Source: Kangiella sp. (lineage in GTDB: Bacteria; Pseudomonadota; Gammaproteobacteria; Enterobacterales; Kangiellaceae). From it: a stretch of 16,096 nt of DNA. The stretch spans positions 1 to 16,096 of the forward strand of contig JAPHRL010000240.1 in NCBI GenBank assembly GCA_026195755.1, in the 5' to 3' direction. The number at the start of each line of letters is the position of its first letter. The first letter of the stretch is position 1. The notes below the pieces were generated by a model. It searched no databases. It was not told where the DNA came from and saw only the letters and a program-made list of their open reading frames with translations. The translations under genes were made by a program, and so were the position numbers. Positions 13,770 to 16,096 of the stretch are shown here, piece by piece.

Positions 13770-14050
13770 ATGGCTATAAATTATTCGTTCTCGATAGGTT
13801 TCGCTGTAAAAATACGAAAAAAATGCAATCAGTTAACACTTTCAAATCAACGTCTTAGCAACCTTCCGCTTGCTACCCGTCAATGACTGCTTATGTCTTT
13901 AATAAACTGCTTCATTTATGCTTTTGCCGTTTTCATAAGGATTAGAGTAACTTAGCTGAATTAATGGATTGGGACGCTGATGCTATATTGCAAGAATGAC
14001 TTTGTTTATAAGTAAAACTAATGCTTACCCCTAATAAATATCCAGCGAAA
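13770..14050. other. AT-rich intergenic stretch with no recognisable feature
   Basis: Between the peptidase terminator and the promoter of the small membrane-protein gene I see only very short frames without ribosome-binding sites (for example a 20-codon frame starting at an ATG near 13882). No convincing hairpins, repeats or RNA genes were found. Confidence 0.5.
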
Positions 14051-14055
14051 TTGTC

Positions 14056-14084
14056 TTAAAATTGTCACATTAGAGGTGTAGAAT
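14056..14084 (+). promoter_or_regulatory. Possible sigma70 promoter for the small membrane-protein gene
   Basis: TTAAAA (14056-14061) and TAGAAT (14079-14084) are 17 nt apart. Start near 14091 would give a 40-nt leader to the ATG at 14131. The octamer AAATTGTC occurs twice just here, 11 bp apart, and could be a direct-repeat binding site. Confidence 0.4.
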
Positions 14085-14130
14085 TCATCCCGTAACAAAG
14101 ACATAGAGTCATTTACTGAAGGAGATAGAC

Positions 14131-14211
14131 ATGAACGAGATTACTGAAGGTGCATTAGAGCTAGTAATTGCAGCAGTTGTTGTTTCAATGTTAGTCATTG
14201 CATTACTATAA
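14131..14211 (+). CDS. 26-residue single-helix membrane peptide
   Basis: The peptide begins MNEITEGALELVIAAVVVSM and ends LVIALL before TAA. A near-ideal AAGGAG lies 6 nt upstream of the ATG. The N-terminal 10 residues are acidic (three Glu), followed by about 16 continuous hydrophobic residues to the end, enough for one membrane span. It has its own plausible promoter (14056-14084) and a downstream terminator (14308-14340), so it is a self-contained transcription unit. It lacks the basic tail usual for type I toxins of the Ldr/TisB kind. I recognise no family; it could be a small regulatory subunit of a membrane complex. It is too short for normal gene callers. Main doubt: coding status rests on the ribosome site and composition. 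Confidence 0.6.
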   Translation: MNEITEGALELVIAAVVVSMLVIALL

Positions 14212-14224
14212 ATTATTAACTTTG

Positions 14225-14247
14225 TCAGAATGCATAACGGATTCTGA
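14225..14247 (+). repeat. Hairpin in the 3' region of the small-protein transcript
   Basis: TCAGAAT (14225-14231) and ATTCTGA (14241-14247) are perfect 7-bp arms with a 9-nt loop, 13 nt after the small gene's stop codon. A further short GCCC-AGC-GGGC element follows near 14257. Confidence 0.45.
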
Positions 14248-14307
14248 TGGATAGCCCAGCGGGCACCCCCCTATAGATTGTTTGATTTAAAACTTACCCC
14301 AAAGTTT

Positions 14308-14340
14308 AGCCCACTTATGCTTTTGAGTGGGCTTTTTTTT
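14308..14340 (+). terminator. Intrinsic terminator of the small-protein transcription unit
   Basis: AGCCCACT (14308-14315) pairs with AGTGGGCT (14326-14333) around a 10-nt loop, and eight T end at 14340. It lies 97 nt after the small gene's stop and 50 nt before the next gene. Confidence 0.92.
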
Positions 14341-14390
14341 GCTTAAGGTTTCATGGTAGCTTTAATGAAATCTTTTAAACGTCATTAACC

Positions 14391-15590
14391 TTGAGCCAAA
14401 TTACTCACCAACAAGATGAAATCAGCAAGCCTGATGACAGTCTATCCATTTCGTTTATTGAGTCGATAGCTGCAATCAGTGGCTCTGAATGGTCAAAGCT
14501 TGGCTTTGTAGAACATGAAACTAATCCCTTTATTGATTACCGTTTTTTGTTGGCCTTAGAAGCTAGCGGTTCCGTTTCTGCTGAGAAAGGCTGGCAGCCC
14601 ATGCATGTGGTTGCTTACCAGAATGACAAGCTGGTTGCGTTTATGCCTTTGTATATCAAAGGACATTCATTCGGAGAGTTTGTCTTTGACTGGGCTTGGG
14701 CCAATGCTTATCAGCGGCATGGGCTTGAGTATTATCCCAAGGCCTTAACCGCTTCGCCTTTATCACCGATAACTGGCCCGAGGCTTTTACACTGTGACCT
14801 AAGGTTAGAGCACCAACTAGCCATTATCAATGCTGTTTCTGAATGGCTAAAACAGAATCAAATAAGTTCATGGCATATCAACTTCCTGGATGCTGATGGA
14901 CTAGAGCTCCTAACCCGTACTCTTCTGTTGCCCCGCCGAGATATTCAGTTTCATTGGGTGAATCAGGGCTACGCCTCTTTTGATGACTTTCTATCGAACC
15001 TCAAAACTAAAAAACGAAAGAATATTCTGCGTGAACGACGCCAGGTTAAAAGTCGTGGCTGGAGCTTTGAATGGCTGTCGGGAGTAGAAGCTGCTGACGA
15101 AGATTGGCAACTGTTCTATAACATGTATAAAAAAACCTTTGATGAGAAGGGCAGCTGGTCACAGCTAACCCCCGAGTTTTTTCCGCTGTTAGCAAAAAAT
15201 ATGGGTGATCAGGTGTTATTGCTGTTTGCCAAGAAAGATAATCAACGGCTTGCAGGGGCCTATTTTATTCGTTCAAAAACACACCTGTACGGACGCTACT
15301 GGGGTTCCTTGGTTGAGGAAGAGTTTCTGCACTTTGAAACATGCTATTACCAAGGGATTGACTATGCCATTAAGCAAGGGCTTGATGTTTTCGAGCCGGG
15401 TGCGCAGGGTGAGCATAAATTATCCCGCGGCTTTAACCCTGTGTTGACCTATTCATACCATGACATTGTTGAGCCAGCTTTTCGGGAGGCAATTGCTAAT
15501 GCGCTACGTTACGAAGCCAAAGAAATTGATCAATTGTTAGACTACTATCAAACGCACTCATCCTACAAATCTACCCCAAACCATTCATAG
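14391..15590 (+). CDS. FemAB-like / DUF482 GNAT-fold acyltransferase
   Basis: This encodes 399 residues. The N-terminal stretch SISFIESIAAISGSEWSKLG, then FIDYRFLLALEASGSVSAEKGWQPMHV, PLYIKGHSFGEFVFDWAWANAYQRHGL, YYPKALTASPLSPITGPRLL and the C-terminal FETCYYQGIDYAIKQGLDVFEPGAQGEHKLSRGFNPVLTYSYH are the hallmarks of PF04339 (DUF482), a family distantly related to FemAB peptidyltransferases and GNAT enzymes. The basic KTKKRKNILRERRQVKSRGW near residue 205 is also typical. It is predicted to be cytosolic; the substrate is unknown. The only in-frame start near the conserved N-terminus is the TTG at 14391, without a clear Shine-Dalgarno; nearby ATGs at 14353 and 14365 are out of frame. No terminator is seen before the DUF502 gene, 60 bp on. 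Confidence 0.88.
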   Translation: MSQITHQQDEISKPDDSLSISFIESIAAISGSEWSKLGFVEHETNPFIDYRFLLALEASGSVSAEKGWQPMHVVAYQNDKLVAFMPLYIKGHSFGEFVFDWAWANAYQRHGLEYYPKALTASPLSPITGPRLLHCDLRLEHQLAIINAVSEWLKQNQISSWHINFLDADGLELLTRTLLLPRRDIQFHWVNQGYASFDDFLSNLKTKKRKNILRERRQVKSRGWSFEWLSGVEAADEDWQLFYNMYKKTFDEKGSWSQLTPEFFPLLAKNMGDQVLLLFAKKDNQRLAGAYFIRSKTHLYGRYWGSLVEEEFLHFETCYYQGIDYAIKQGLDVFEPGAQGEHKLSRGFNPVLTYSYHDIVEPAFREAIANALRYEAKEIDQLLDYYQTHSSYKSTPNHS

Positions 15591-15650
15591 TCGCTATGCA
15601 GTAAGTATGCTATTGTTTTGGCATGTTTTCTCGAATGGAATAATGAATAA

Positions 15651-16096
15651 ATGAAAATTGGTGGTATGAAAGATATTAGTGCAATTTTCCTGCAGGGATT
15701 GATTGCAATTCTGCCTGTTTTATTAACCATTGCCCTGATTGGTTGGTTGCTAGGCACGCTTGAAACCTATCTGCGCGAGATCTTGTTGCTGGTCATTTCT
15801 GAAGATGCCTATTGGCCCGGTTTAGGCTTGATTTTAGGGCTTTTGATTATTTTCGGATTGGGACTTTTAATTAAGTTTTACTTGGGACAGTTGATTCTAT
15901 CAGGGCTTAATAAATTGATGGAACGCATTCCTTTTGTTAGCACTATCTATAACGCTTTTAATGAGATCATGCGTTTCTTGTCGCCCGATAAAGACGAAGA
16001 CTTGAAGCAGGCAGTTTTATGTGAAGTGAGCGAGGATGTCGAGGTGATTGGGTTTATTACCGCCAGTGATGTCAGCTTGGGAGCGCGCGATGAATT
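15651..16096 (+). CDS. DUF502-family membrane protein, N-terminal part (cut by window edge)
   Basis: The frame starts with MKIGGMKDISAIFLQGLIAI at the ATG at 15651 and is open to the right edge (148 codons). A second in-frame ATG at 15666 is an alternative start. Two membrane helices are evident: residues about 12-32 (LQGLIAILPVLLTIALIGWL) and about 60-82 (GLGLILGLLIIFGLGLLIKFYL). They are followed by LNKLMERIPFVSTIYNAFNEIMRFL and a strand leading to VIGFIT. The 'LNRIP.V..IY...' segment after the second helix, followed by the 'GF.T' strand, is diagnostic of DUF502 (PF04367). The function is unknown. A weak TGGAA lies before the start. Confidence 0.87.
   Translation, partial: MKIGGMKDISAIFLQGLIAILPVLLTIALIGWLLGTLETYLREILLLVISEDAYWPGLGLILGLLIIFGLGLLIKFYLGQLILSGLNKLMERIPFVSTIYNAFNEIMRFLSPDKDEDLKQAVLCEVSEDVEVIGFITASDVSLGARDE

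Noticed and set aside
13882..13944. 20-codon frame in the gap after the peptidase terminator
   Set aside because: No ribosome-binding site, no promoter at the right distance, and composition like non-coding DNA.

Overview
The window looks like an AT-leaning chromosomal stretch of a Gram-negative gammaproteobacterium. The evidence is outer-membrane proteins, two lipobox lipoproteins, a TonB-dependent receptor behind a Fur-type operator, DUF1269-like, DUF502 and FemAB-like (DUF482) families, and dense sigma70-style promoters and intrinsic terminators. The general feel is of a marine Kangiella-like lineage, but that is an inference from gene content only. There are no rRNA or tRNA genes, CRISPR arrays, IS elements or phage genes; it reads as ordinary core/near-core chromosome.

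Layout. 1-1106 (minus strand): the N-terminal part of an RluA-family pseudouridine synthase runs off the left edge. Upstream of it is a DUF1269-like membrane protein whose 3' untranslated region is unusually rich in hairpins and ends in an intrinsic terminator. 1282-2981: an unrecognised five-helix membrane protein converges on a CsgA-like SDR oxidoreductase. 3047-3962: a GNAT acetyltransferase, a small DUF6694-like lipoprotein and a strong terminator. 4026-7304: an iron-uptake unit consisting of a promoter overlapped by a Fur-type box, an IutA-like TonB-dependent siderophore receptor, two intercistronic inverted repeats and a PepSY-type transmembrane protein. 7408-8585 (minus): a second DUF1269-like paralogue followed by a long-form PhnA zinc-ribbon protein. 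8859-11204: a small secreted cysteine-containing protein of unknown function converges, with only 3 bp between stops, on a TPR membrane protein with an unassigned cytoplasmic output region. 11360-13769: a lipoprotein M3 peptidase (Dcp-like) with its own promoter, leader and terminator. 14056-14340: a compact transcription unit for a 26-residue membrane peptide. 14391-16096: a FemAB-like acyltransferase and the start of a DUF502 membrane protein that runs off the right edge.

How the genes work together. The clearest functional unit is iron-siderophore uptake: the receptor imports a ferric siderophore when Fur is iron-free, and the PepSY membrane protein probably helps release iron at the inner membrane. 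The remaining genes are mostly single-gene units. The most unusual items are the RNA-like hairpin array at 447-560, the tiny membrane-protein gene at 14131-14211 with its structured tail, and the double inverted repeat between the receptor and the PepSY gene.
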